Positions 16,613-24,560 of a stretch of DNA of 64,000 bases are shown here, piece by piece. The DNA is taken from contig NZ_JADDRL010000038.1 of NCBI RefSeq assembly GCF_021538895.1, forward strand, positions 19,709-83,708, given 5' to 3'. Made by a program: the position numbers and the translations under genes. Under the pieces are notes generated by a model that ran no database searches, was not told the origin of the DNA, and saw nothing but the letters and a program-made list of their open reading frames with translations. Position 1 is the first letter of the stretch. Each line of letters starts with the position of its first letter. The DNA comes from Streptomyces olivochromogenes (GTDB lineage Bacteria; Actinomycetota; Actinomycetes; Streptomycetales; Streptomycetaceae).

Positions 16613-18118
16613 ATGAACGACTTTTCCCGTCGGGGACTGCTCAAGGCGACCGCGGCCGCCGGCGCCGGCGCTGTCGTCGTCCCGGGCATTGCGGCCGCGG
16701 AGGCCCCGGGCGCGAGCGCCGCGAATGCCGTGAGCACAGGGCCCGAGCACGGGAAGTGCGCACCGGCGGAGCTGACCGGCCGCATCGTCCGCCCCGAGGA
16801 CTCCGGCTACACGGACGCGCGCCTCGGCTGGGACCAGCTCTTCTCCCACTATCCGCTGGTCATCGTCTTCGCCCAGAACACCCAGGATGTGGTCAACGCC
16901 CTGACGTGGGCGCGGCAGAACGACGTGGCGGTGCGGGTGCGCAGCGGCCGCCACGCCCTTGAGGGCTGGTCGAACGTGGACAACGGCGTCGTGATCGACA
17001 TCAGCGAGTTGAAGTCGGTCGACATCGACGCCGACGCGCGTATCGCGAGGGTCGGCGCCGGGCTCAACCAGGAAGAAGCGGTGACCACGCTCGCGAAGCA
17101 GAACTTCGCGGTGACCACCGGAACGGAGGGCAGCGTAGGCCTGTCCGGTGCGACGCTCGGCGGCGGGTTCGGCTTCCTCACCCGCTGGCTCGGCATGGCC
17201 TGCGACAGCCTGGTGGGGGCCGAGATCGTCGTCCCGTCGGGTACCGAGTGCGCCAAGGCCATCCAGGTGGACCTGCACAACCACTCGGACCTGCTCTGGG
17301 CGCTGCGCGGCGCGGGGAACGGCAACTTCGGCATCATCACGTCGCTGACCTACAAATTGGCTCCGCTGAAGAGCGTCACTTATCTCCAGGCGACGTGGCA
17401 GGGCATCGACGACCTTCGCGCCATCTTCGAGGCGTATCAGCGTACGGCGCCGACCACCGACGCCCGCCTCGGAACCCAGCTCGAAATCCACCGGAACCAA
17501 ATCTTCCTGTTCGCGGTTCTCCCCGAAGGAACGCCGGAGGAGACGAAGAGGCTGCTGGACCCGATCCTGTCGATCGACAGCCCGACGGTCACCACGCAGG
17601 TTGATAACTGGGGCAAGGTGTACGCGGACTTCCAGATTCCGATCGAGCTCGAACCGGCGAACTGGAAGTTCCACTCACAGTTCTCCAGCAAGCCGTTCCC
17701 GGGCGACGCGATCGACATCGTCGACACGTTCATCAGGAACGCCCCGACGGATGACAGCAACTACTTCGTCCAGGCTTTTGGCGGGAACGTCAGGAGGAGC
17801 CCCCGCGGCGGCACCGCGTTCCCGCACCGCGACACGCTCTTCTACGCCGAACCCGGCGTCGGCTGGGGCAAGCGCAGCGACCAGCCGGGCGTCTGCGACC
17901 CGCTCACCTCGCAGTGCCAGGCCTGGATCGCCGAGTTCAGCCAGGCCCTGCGGACCTACGTGGACGGCGCCTACGTCAACGTGCCGAACATCGCACAGCA
18001 GGACTGGGAAACCGCCTACTGGGGTGACAACTTCGACCGGCTCCGCAGGATCAAGGCGAAGTACGACCCCCACAACGTCTTCCAGTACGAGCAGAGCGTC
18101 CCACCCGCGGTCTGCTGA
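16613..18118 (+). CDS. Exported FAD-linked oxidase (berberine-bridge-like), second copy
   Basis: A 501-residue PCMH/BBE flavoprotein. MNDFSRRGLLKATAAAG is a clear twin-arginine signal. The FAD domain carries VRVRSGRHALEGWS (His as probable flavin attachment), TEGSVGLSGATLGGGFG, and the BBE end motif YWGDNFDRLRRIKAKYDPHN. ATG at 16613 follows GAGAGG about 9 nt upstream. It lies divergently from the haloperoxidase across the decayed Nudix/IS5 patch. Probably an extracellular carbohydrate or alcohol oxidase making H2O2; it differs clearly from the copy at 12405, so the two are not a recent duplication. Confidence 0.87.
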   Translation: MNDFSRRGLLKATAAAGAGAVVVPGIAAAEAPGASAANAVSTGPEHGKCAPAELTGRIVRPEDSGYTDARLGWDQLFSHYPLVIVFAQNTQDVVNALTWARQNDVAVRVRSGRHALEGWSNVDNGVVIDISELKSVDIDADARIARVGAGLNQEEAVTTLAKQNFAVTTGTEGSVGLSGATLGGGFGFLTRWLGMACDSLVGAEIVVPSGTECAKAIQVDLHNHSDLLWALRGAGNGNFGIITSLTYKLAPLKSVTYLQATWQGIDDLRAIFEAYQRTAPTTDARLGTQLEIHRNQIFLFAVLPEGTPEETKRLLDPILSIDSPTVTTQVDNWGKVYADFQIPIELEPANWKFHSQFSSKPFPGDAIDIVDTFIRNAPTDDSNYFVQAFGGNVRRSPRGGTAFPHRDTLFYAEPGVGWGKRSDQPGVCDPLTSQCQAWIAEFSQALRTYVDGAYVNVPNIAQQDWETAYWGDNFDRLRRIKAKYDPHNVFQYEQSVPPAVC

Positions 18119-18144
18119 CCGAGCACGGCCCGAGCCCTCCCGCA

Positions 18145-18470
18145 ATGGAGCAGGGCTACAGCACGCGAGAAGCCGCGCGGATCGTCGGCATCAACCTGCG
18201 CACCGGCAAGCGGTGGCGCAACGGCCAGCACTCCCCGCCCGGTGGCCGCGGGCCGATTCCTCCTGTTGCGATCGTCGAGGAACCGGCTCCCGCATCTCGC
18301 TGCCTGACCGCAGTCCCTCCACGGTCAGCCGGGAGATACGGCGCAACCACCGCCCCAGGTCCAGGGGCGGCTGGACCTACCGGCCCTTCGAGGCCCACCA
18401 CCGTGCTGAGGCACGTCGAGTGCGGCCGAAGCCAGGGAAGATCAGATCAGCCAGAACACCGACATGCCTA
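18145..18470 (+). mobile_element. IS30-family transposase remnant (frameshifted)
   Basis: MEQGYSTREAARIVGINLRT is the N-terminal helix-turn-helix of IS30 transposases. After about 60 codons the similarity moves to another frame (SPSTVSREIRRNHRP, near 18320-18360), then to a third (KISQNTDM near 18440). It ends abruptly at about 18470 where a minus-strand Usp fragment begins. The catalytic half is absent. Confidence 0.7.
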
Positions 18471-18611
18471 CAAGCATGTCTCCGGCCCGATCAGGAACGA
18501 GCCGAACGCCGCTCCGCGTAGGGCCGCCGGGTCCGCCGCCCGGTCCACGGTCCGCAGGCTCAGCTCAGAACCATTGACGCCGACAACGATCGGAAGGTCC
18601 CTCCTGATCAC
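18468..18611 (-). pseudogene. Universal stress protein, 5' fragment
   Basis: From a GTG at 18611 the minus strand encodes LPIVVGVNGSELSLRTVDRA and DPAALRGA, the first beta-alpha unit of a Usp domain, then is cut off at the junction with the IS30 remnant after about 35 residues. It lies just downstream of an intact tandem Usp in the same direction, so it was probably a second usp gene lost to the insertion. Confidence 0.6.
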
Positions 18612-18777
18612 CGTCCGGGGCGAGGGTGGGCTCCGCCGGCTGCGGCCCGGAAAGAGAGCCGCGTTCGATCGGCCACTCGGCGGGGCGACGTCGACGGCCG
18701 TGGTGGCGGGCGATGTCGATGCGGCAAAGGCCCGTTCGAGCGCCGGCTTCATGGGCTGTTCTCCGCGAAGTGCCGGG

Positions 18778-19683
18778 TCAGCCGTGCGGAACGACGGCGA
18801 CGGGCGCGGTGATGTGGTGCAGGGCGGCGTGGGTGACGTGGCCGATGTGAGCACCGATCGCTCTGGTGCGGATACGTCGACCGACGACCGTCAGCGACGC
18901 GTCACGCGAGGCGTTGACGAGGGCCTGAGCGGCACTGCCGCTCAGGCTCGACTCGATCACCTCGACGTCCGGGAACTTGTGCCGCCAAGAGGACAGGACC
19001 TCGGTCAGGGCGGCGGCCTGCTGACGCTTGAGCGAGTCGTGGAGTTCGGCGTCGCCCGAGAAGCGGTGGAAGGAGGTGAGCGGCTCGGGCCAGGCGTGCA
19101 CGACGCGCAGGGACGATTCCCGGCGGGCGGCTGCCTCGAAGGCGAACTCCAGCAGCGTATCGTCCGGAGCATCGGTGTCGAGGCCGAGCACCACGGGTCG
19201 GAAGGGTGCCATGGCAGAGGGTACGCCCGCCGGATCCATCTTGTGCTCGTCGGCGGCCTCCTCCTCCGCCCGAACAAGGACCACGGGTCGTTCGGCACGG
19301 GCGACAACGGACAGACTCACCGAACCGACCACGAACCCGCCGATCCCGCCGAAGCCCCGCGAACCCAGCACCAACGGCTCGGCAGTGCGCGCCGCCCCGC
19401 ACAGGATGTCCACGGCGTTCCCCGTCAACTGCTCGCTGATGACCTCAAGACCCGGGTGGCGCAAGCGCAAGGCCTCGGCGGACTCGCCCAGAATCCGCTC
19501 GATCCAGTGCTCCTGGGTCTCGGGGCGGATCAACAGAGCCTGAACCGTGTCCTCGGACACCGGCGCCCAGACATGGACGATCTTCAGCGGCACACCGCGC
19601 AAAAGGGCCTCACACGCCGCCCACTCGGCGGCAGCCCGGCTCTCGGGCGATCCGTCGACACCTGCAGTGATGGTCGGGGACAT
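18778..19683 (-). CDS. Tandem-domain universal stress protein
   Basis: 301 residues with two Usp domains: residues 1-145 (SPTITAGVDGSPESRAAAEW, ending LGSRGFGGIGGFVVGSVS) and about 160-301 (FRPVVLGLDTDAPDDTLLEF). The first domain retains the G-x2-G-x9-G-S/T ATP-loop pattern; in the second this loop is changed (VVGRRIRTRAIGAHIGHVTH), so nucleotide binding may be limited to one half. ATG at 19681-19683 has GGGAGGTG upstream. Such proteins act in dormancy and stress resistance. It sits among fragments of another Usp and a CBS protein, the remains of a larger stress locus. Confidence 0.88.
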   Translation of the reverse strand: MSPTITAGVDGSPESRAAAEWAACEALLRGVPLKIVHVWAPVSEDTVQALLIRPETQEHWIERILGESAEALRLRHPGLEVISEQLTGNAVDILCGAARTAEPLVLGSRGFGGIGGFVVGSVSLSVVARAERPVVLVRAEEEAADEHKMDPAGVPSAMAPFRPVVLGLDTDAPDDTLLEFAFEAAARRESSLRVVHAWPEPLTSFHRFSGDAELHDSLKRQQAAALTEVLSSWRHKFPDVEVIESSLSGSAAQALVNASRDASLTVVGRRIRTRAIGAHIGHVTHAALHHITAPVAVVPHG

Positions 19684-20041
19684 GCTCTGCACCTCCCGCG
19701 TGAGGGTTCGATTCCAGCGTGGTGAGGCGTCTATCAGGTCGGAGGGCACGCGTCCCTGAGTGGGGTCAACCGACCCGCTGGAGGGACCGTCGCCCGACGT
19801 CGGAGCCAGTCGAGCCAACCTGATCGCAGGCTTGATGACAGCCGCGTAGCTCGTTCCGTCCCGAGCGTCCGCCGACGTCCTTCCGAGGCCATGAGCCACT
19901 CCTGACATCAGGCTGCCTGGCAGGCGTGCTCCCCCTGGACATTTTGCACGGTGATCGTGGCCGCCGCAGGCCGGATGCCCACGGAGGGACTCCGGGACAG
20001 CCCAGAGGACGGCTACGCGCTGCTGCGCCGGCCCGCCGGAC
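19684..20041. other. Upstream region of usp gene; degenerate sequence
   Basis: About 360 bases with no intact gene. It should hold the usp promoter. The right part leads into the CBS-domain remnant and may itself be decayed coding sequence on the plus strand. Confidence 0.35.
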
Positions 20042-20211
20042 ATGGTGAAGGCCGGTGCGGTCGCCGCAGGGGACCTGCTGTCCTCGCCCACCATCACCAT
20101 CCGCACGAACGCCACTCTGTCCGAGGCCGCCCAGATCATGGCTCATGAGACGTCAAGCGGGTGCCCTTGGTCGACGAATCCGGTCTGCCGCGTTTCCATC
20201 CGCTCAGCTGA
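20042..20211 (+). pseudogene. CBS-domain protein fragment (frameshifted)
   Basis: The plus strand reads AGDLLSSPTITIRTNATLSE then AAQIMAHE, a typical CBS half-motif, and the matching VKRVPLVDESGLPR appears in the next frame from about 20153, ending at a TGA at 20209-20211. A small indel therefore broke the gene and only one CBS unit is left. CBS proteins of this type usually accompany Usp genes. Confidence 0.6.
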
Positions 20212-20217
20212 ACCGTT

Positions 20218-20250
20218 GGCCGGTGCTTCCGCAGGACGGCGGCACCGGCC
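20218..20250. terminator. GC hairpin between CBS remnant and darcynin gene
   Basis: GGCCGGTGC (20218-20226) pairs exactly with GCACCGGCC (20242-20250), loop 15 nt. It lies 15 nt beyond the stop of the minus-strand darcynin-like gene, where a terminator is expected. Confidence 0.6.
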
Positions 20251-20264
20251 GGTCAGGGAGAACA

Positions 20265-20630
20265 TCAGGTGGCGAGGGTGGCCACCGGCTCCAGGTCGCA
20301 GGTGCGGGCGTAGCCGTTCTCAGTTCCCACGAGTAGGGCCACGACCTCGAAGTAGCGGTCCCAGAAGGGGGTTTCGCGCAGCGCGTCGATCAGCAGCCGG
20401 TAGGCGCCGTGGTCGTCCGCCTCCCAAACCCAGATGTCGGTGACCCGCGCCGAGTAGAACTCCGTGTCGTAGAAGCGGGAGCGGACGCCGTGGGTGCGGG
20501 CCTCGATCACCGGGACGACTTGGGTGGTGAAGGCCTGGACACGTTCGGCCACGGTCATCGACAGCCACTCGGGCGTGGTCTTGACCAGCATGAACGCGGT
20601 GACCGGCGGCTCGTTTCGGTCAGCGGGCAT
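20265..20630 (-). CDS. Darcynin-family protein
   Basis: A 121-residue cytoplasmic protein resembling the darcynin family of small alpha/beta proteins of unknown function. Recognisable stretches are VTAFMLVKTTPEWLSMT, RVQAF, RSRFYDTEFYSARVTDIWVW and FWDRYFEVVALLVG. ATG at 20628-20630 follows GGAGGCAGCCG. Its start overlaps the 3' end of the upstream NmrA-type gene by 11 nt, so the two are cotranscribed and probably controlled by the divergent LysR regulator. No catalytic role is known. Confidence 0.75.
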   Translation of the reverse strand: MPADRNEPPVTAFMLVKTTPEWLSMTVAERVQAFTTQVVPVIEARTHGVRSRFYDTEFYSARVTDIWVWEADDHGAYRLLIDALRETPFWDRYFEVVALLVGTENGYARTCDLEPVATLAT

Positions 20631-21537
20631 CGGCTGCCTCCGGCAGGGCGAGGACGGCGGGCTTGAGGGTCTGCGCGCACCACTGCGCGAATCCGGTGGC
20701 CGGGCCCACCTGCGGCGAGCGTTCAACCCCCGAGTCCAGGCCCTGGTCCTTCGCGCGCTTCATGTCGACCATGCCCTCGACGAACGCCTCGTTGAGGCCG
20801 TAGCCGAGCAGGGTGGATCGGAGTTCATCGAGCGGCTGGCGCTGGTAGCGGACCGGACGGCCCAGCTCCTCGGTCATGATGCGGGCCAGGTCGTTGGGCG
20901 ACAGGTCCTGCGGACCGAGCACCGGAACACTGCCGACGCCGGTCCAGGAGCGGTCCAGCAGCAGCCCGGCCGCCGTCGCGGCGATGTCGGCGACGGCCAC
21001 CAGCGGGGCCGTACGGTCCGCGACGACGGTGTCGGTGAAGACGCCGTCGTCGCGGATCGAGTCGACCTCCTCCAGCAGGTACTCGAAGAAGGACGGGTTG
21101 GCCAGGGCACGGTAGGCAACGCCGGAGTCGGCGATGAGGTCGTCCATGGCCAGGGAGGCGGTGACCAGGCCGGCCTGGGCGGCCTGCGGAGTACCGCGGC
21201 CGAGCGCCGAAACGCCGACGACATGGCCGACACCGTGGGCGGCGAACGCCCACGCGGCCGGGCGGGTGAAGCCGCTGTACGCCTCGTCGGGCGTGACCGA
21301 GGCATCCGGCGGCACCAGCCAAAAAACGGCGTCGGCCCCGGTGAACGCGCGCTCGATGGTCGCGGCGTCGCCGTGCGACCCGGTGACCACCTCGACCCGT
21401 CCGCGCGCGGCCTCGGGGAGCCGGGCAGGATCCCGGACCACGACGCGCAACTCCTCTCCGCGTTCGGGCGCGGCCTCGACCAGCAGCGACAGCAGCCGAC
21501 GGCCGATGTTCCCAGTAGGGGCGGTAATGACGATCAT
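20620..21537 (-). CDS. NmrA-like NAD(P)-binding oxidoreductase
   Basis: 305 residues, atypical short-chain dehydrogenase of the NmrA/azoreductase type. The N-terminal Rossmann motif is IVITAPTGNIGRRLL, followed by VVVRDPARLP at the end of beta-2 and ADAVFWLVPPD at beta-4. ATG at 21535-21537 is chosen; a much longer frame extends upstream but runs through the LysR gene antisense and is a shadow. Members act as quinone reductases or redox-sensing proteins. It is divergent from a LysR regulator across a 109-nt spacer with a LysR-type dyad, and coupled to the darcynin-like gene. Confidence 0.85.
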   Translation of the reverse strand: MIVITAPTGNIGRRLLSLLVEAAPERGEELRVVVRDPARLPEAARGRVEVVTGSHGDAATIERAFTGADAVFWLVPPDASVTPDEAYSGFTRPAAWAFAAHGVGHVVGVSALGRGTPQAAQAGLVTASLAMDDLIADSGVAYRALANPSFFEYLLEEVDSIRDDGVFTDTVVADRTAPLVAVADIAATAAGLLLDRSWTGVGSVPVLGPQDLSPNDLARIMTEELGRPVRYQRQPLDELRSTLLGYGLNEAFVEGMVDMKRAKDQGLDSGVERSPQVGPATGFAQWCAQTLKPAVLALPEAADAR

Positions 21538-21596
21538 GAAAACCTCGCGGTCTTTGTCGAATCGGTACGGCCCCCTCATCGTGCAAACGCCAACCG

Positions 21597-21609
21597 CATT
21601 GCCACAATG
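21597..21609. promoter_or_regulatory. Dyad in the LysR divergent promoter
   Basis: CATTG-CCA-CAATG, a perfect 5-bp-arm palindrome that contains the T-N(n)-A pattern of LysR boxes, 38 nt upstream of the lysR-type start and 60 nt upstream of the oxidoreductase start. Confidence 0.55.
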
Positions 21610-21646
21610 GGAACTTGAGCATCCAATCATTGCCTGAAACGGAATA

Positions 21647-22591
21647 ATGCCGGTGAGCAGCCCAGCCCCGAACCTCGACGCCAACCTCGCCGTCGCCCTC
21701 GACGCCCTGCTGACCGAACAGAGCGTCACCCGCGCCGCGGCGCGGCTGCACACCTCCCCCGCGGCGATGAGCCGTACCTTGGCCCGGCTGCGCCGGGTGC
21801 TCCAGGATCCGCTGCTGGTACGCGCCGGACAGGCGATGGTGCCCACGCCCCGTGCCGAGGCACTGCGGGACGAGGCCGCCGGGGTGGTGCGCCGGCTGGA
21901 GGCGTTGCTCGCCCCGAGCGGCGGGATCGACCCCGCGGCACTGCGGCGCACCTTCACCGTCCAGGCCGCGGACCTGGTCGGCGCGGCACTGGCGCCGGGT
22001 CTGCTCGGGCTGGCCCGGCGGCGGGCGCCGGGCGTCTCGCTGCGGGTGCTGGCCGAGGAGTGGGAGGCGGGCCCCGCGCTGCGCGAGGGCCGGATCGACC
22101 TGGAGATCGGGGCCATCGACCACGTCGACCCGGAGACCCGGGTCGAAGAGCTGGTCACGCTGCGGATGGCGGCCGGGGTCAGGGCTGGGCACCCCCTCAC
22201 CGAAGGAACCCTGACGGCCGCCAGGCTGGCCGCGGCCGAGCACGTGGCGGTCAGCCGCCGGGGACGCTTCACCGGCCCGCTGGACGCGGCCTTGGCCGAG
22301 CAAGGGCTCAGTCGGCAGGTCAGCGCCGTCCTGCCCGGGCATCTGGCAGCGATGGCGCTGGCCGCGGTCGGCGACGTGGTCTGCCTGGTGCCGATCGCGC
22401 TGCCGGGCGAGCCCCCTTCACCACTCAGCGACGCGGCGCACGCGCTGGGACTGCGCCTGCTGGAAATCCCGCTGCCGCTGCCACCACTGACGATCGCCAT
22501 GGCCTGGCACCCGCGTCACAGCGCCGACGGGGCCCACGAGTGGCTGCGTGGAGCCGTGCGCCGGGTACTTCGTCCGGCCCAAGGGGAATAG
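21647..22591 (+). CDS. LysR-family transcriptional regulator
   Basis: 314 residues. The N-terminal winged helix is at about 10-68 (LDANLAVALDALLTEQSVTR, SPAAMSRTLARLRRVLQDPL) and the effector domain at 95-300. ATG at 21647 is used; GTG at 21653 is an in-frame alternative. LysR regulators normally act on the gene divergent from them, here the NmrA-like oxidoreductase and darcynin-like protein. An electrophile or quinone inducer is possible but only inferred from the target. Confidence 0.85.
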   Translation: MPVSSPAPNLDANLAVALDALLTEQSVTRAAARLHTSPAAMSRTLARLRRVLQDPLLVRAGQAMVPTPRAEALRDEAAGVVRRLEALLAPSGGIDPAALRRTFTVQAADLVGAALAPGLLGLARRRAPGVSLRVLAEEWEAGPALREGRIDLEIGAIDHVDPETRVEELVTLRMAAGVRAGHPLTEGTLTAARLAAAEHVAVSRRGRFTGPLDAALAEQGLSRQVSAVLPGHLAAMALAAVGDVVCLVPIALPGEPPSPLSDAAHALGLRLLEIPLPLPPLTIAMAWHPRHSADGAHEWLRGAVRRVLRPAQGE

Positions 22592-22621
22592 CCCAGGTTC
22601 TTGAAGCGGTTTTGAAGGCTG

Positions 22622-23635
22622 TCAAGGCTTGTTCATGCTTGGGGCTTCACTCTCCAGGCAGCTCAACGCCTGCATGGCCGCGCACTCCAGGCGCGAAAGA
22701 TCACGGAGCACCGTGCCTGCCTGTGCGAGGCACGGTGCGTCGGCTGATTCACCGGCCTTTGTGATCAGTGCCGCGACTTCCGTCCACAGGGAGGCTGCTT
22801 CGGAGTACAACCTGTGGCCGGTGCGCAGGTGGCTGCTGTCGAGCAGTTGGGTGCATTCGGCGAGGAAGTCGCGATAGAGATTGCGAAACAGGGCGCCGCC
22901 GGTGCCGGCCTTCTCCATCAAGAGGGCAGCCTGAGGCAGGTCCCGCTGCGGGTTGTCAGTGCGCTGGAGCCATGTGGGTACCAGCTTGCCGGCCTTCTCG
23001 ATGCCTCGGTGACCGAGGTTGGCGATGGGCGGGTTGAGGAAGGCGTCGGCGCAGGCAGTGATGGCAGGAATGATCTGGCCACGCGGGGAGGGCAGGCTCT
23101 TCGGAGCGGTGAGGGTGAAAGACCGGTGCTTGGCGGTCATCGGGCCGCGCGCGGACCTGGCCTGGGCGAGGCTGGTCAGGCTCGTGGATACCGCTCCGCC
23201 CTGAGGGGCGGTGTCCACCAGGTAGGCGTCGTGGTCGTCGTAGCCGTACATGGCGACCATGTGACCGCCGAAGTGCACCTTCGACCCGAAGTAGTCGAGG
23301 TAGTAGCTGTCGAGCTGCAGTCCGACGGGGTGACCGGCGGCGACGGCGGCTGCCACGTTCTCCCATGCCCTGCGGGGCGAGGTGGTCTCCTGGACCAGGA
23401 GCTCAAGCCCGAGTCTGGTGGACAGGTTTCTCGTGAGTTCGAAAGGCTTGACCCGCCCGCCGAGGAAGGGAAAGCCCATGTTCTTGCTGTCCCAGTAGAT
23501 GAAGGACAGACCAGAGCCGAGGCCGAAGAGCATGGGCTCCGACAGGTCGAGTCCCTCGTGCCGCAGCAGCACCCCCAGAGCTGTCGTCTCACAGTGCTGC
23601 GTACCGCGGGTGTCGATGTCTCTCACCTTCGTCAT
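22622..23635 (-). CDS. BtrH N-terminal domain / DUF4872 acyltransferase-like protein
   Basis: 337 residues with the layout of butirosin-biosynthesis protein H: an N-terminal papain-like domain with the likely nucleophile in TQHCETTALG (Cys16), then FGLGSGLSFIYW and HFGGHMVAMYGYDDHDAYLV containing the probable catalytic His, and a C-terminal DUF4872 helical region. BtrH moves an acyl group from a carrier protein to an aminoglycoside; distant members are linked to peptide or lipid modification. ATG at 23633-23635 overlaps the stop of the MerR gene (ATGA), so its translation is tied to the regulator. No carrier protein or aminoglycoside genes are nearby. Confidence 0.78.
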   Translation of the reverse strand: MTKVRDIDTRGTQHCETTALGVLLRHEGLDLSEPMLFGLGSGLSFIYWDSKNMGFPFLGGRVKPFELTRNLSTRLGLELLVQETTSPRRAWENVAAAVAAGHPVGLQLDSYYLDYFGSKVHFGGHMVAMYGYDDHDAYLVDTAPQGGAVSTSLTSLAQARSARGPMTAKHRSFTLTAPKSLPSPRGQIIPAITACADAFLNPPIANLGHRGIEKAGKLVPTWLQRTDNPQRDLPQAALLMEKAGTGGALFRNLYRDFLAECTQLLDSSHLRTGHRLYSEAASLWTEVAALITKAGESADAPCLAQAGTVLRDLSRLECAAMQALSCLESEAPSMNKP

Positions 23636-24438
23636 GCCACGCGCTCCTGAACGGGGATGATCAACCGGGTCATCAATCCTTCTTGCGGTGCCTCTGCCGG
23701 CCCGACGAGATAGGCCTCGCGTACGGGCGCTTGCGGGCGCAGTCCACGCTCGTGGATGGCGGCGAAGAGAGCGTTGTAGGCCAAGGGCAGTTGGGCATAG
23801 GGCCCGATGTGCACGGTCTCGGCAACGAGTCCGCCGGGCAGCGCCTCGGACTCCAGGCCGGGCGTCCCTGCCCCCTCCAGCGTCTGGACTCCGACGGCGA
23901 TCTCGATCCTCTCTTCCAGATCCAGCGGGTACAGCCCCCACAGCGGCGGCTCCCATGCGATTCCCGCCTTGGCGAGCACGGGCAGCAGTCGGCCTACGCA
24001 CTCCTCGACCTTCTCCCCGAGCACCGCAGGGGTGCAGACCGCTCGCACCACTGCCAACCGTCGCTCCGGCTCTCGGCCCATCGTCACCTCGTAGCCGGGT
24101 AGACCACCCTTCGCCAGCCGCTGCAGCATCTCCAGCCGTGCCTGATCCCTGCTGATCCGCTCGGCCAGCCGGTCCCGTTCAGCGCGCAGGATCTGTGCCC
24201 TGGACTCAGGCTCGGCAGCAAGCGCCTGGGCGATCACAGCCAGCGGAAGATCCATCTCGCGGAGCAGGGCGATGGTCAAGGCATCGCGTGCCTGTCCAGG
24301 GGCGTAATAGCGGTACCCGGAGCCGGCGTCCACGCGGACCGGGGCCAGTAGCCCCATCTCGTCGTAGTGCCGTAGCTGCTTGACGCTGAGCCGGCACAGG
24401 CGGGCGAACCGCCCGATGGTGAGGAGTTCGTCTTGCAC
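23632..24438 (-). CDS. MerR-family regulator with GyrI-like effector domain
   Basis: 268 residues. MerR helix-turn-helix at 5-75 (LTIGRFARLCRLSVKQLRHY, DAGSGYRYYAPGQ), a dimerisation coiled coil at about 80-115, and a GyrI-like ligand-binding domain from about 120 (YEVTMGREPERRLAVVRAVC ... AETVHIGPYAQLPLAYNAL). This is the BmrR/TipA type that senses bulky hydrophobic or cationic molecules. It starts with GTG at 24436-24438, directly downstream of a 15-bp-arm palindrome. It should autoregulate and control the coupled BtrH-like gene. Confidence 0.88.
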   Translation of the reverse strand: MQDELLTIGRFARLCRLSVKQLRHYDEMGLLAPVRVDAGSGYRYYAPGQARDALTIALLREMDLPLAVIAQALAAEPESRAQILRAERDRLAERISRDQARLEMLQRLAKGGLPGYEVTMGREPERRLAVVRAVCTPAVLGEKVEECVGRLLPVLAKAGIAWEPPLWGLYPLDLEERIEIAVGVQTLEGAGTPGLESEALPGGLVAETVHIGPYAQLPLAYNALFAAIHERGLRPQAPVREAYLVGPAEAPQEGLMTRLIIPVQERVA

Positions 24439-24445
24439 ACCATCA

Positions 24446-24478
24446 TGGTGGACTCTCCCATGGTGGGAGAGTCCACCA
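24446..24478. promoter_or_regulatory. MerR-type operator, perfect 15-bp inverted repeat
   Basis: TGGTGGACTCTCCCA (24446-24460) and its exact complement (24464-24478) flank TGG. The site is 7 nt upstream of the regulator GTG and contains the GACTCTCCC...GGGAGAGTC core often seen in MerR operators, where the protein bends a promoter with an overlong spacer. Confidence 0.82.
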
Positions 24479-24560
24479 CTCCACCCATGAGCCCCAACGC
24501 CGCACTATGTCTCCTCGCCGCCGGCATCGCTCGGGGCGTCCCGGTCGCACAGACTCCCGA

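Noticed and set aside
19703..19715. GGGTTCGATTCC, resembling a tRNA T-arm (B box)
   Set aside because: No acceptor, D or anticodon arm can be built around it; it lies in the leader of the usp gene. Judged a chance match, and no integration scar was found.
21538..22500. N-terminal extension of the NmrA-like gene to 22500
   Set aside because: The extension is antisense to the LysR gene and rich in Ser/Arg/Ala; the Rossmann start and spacer dyad fix the true start at 21537.
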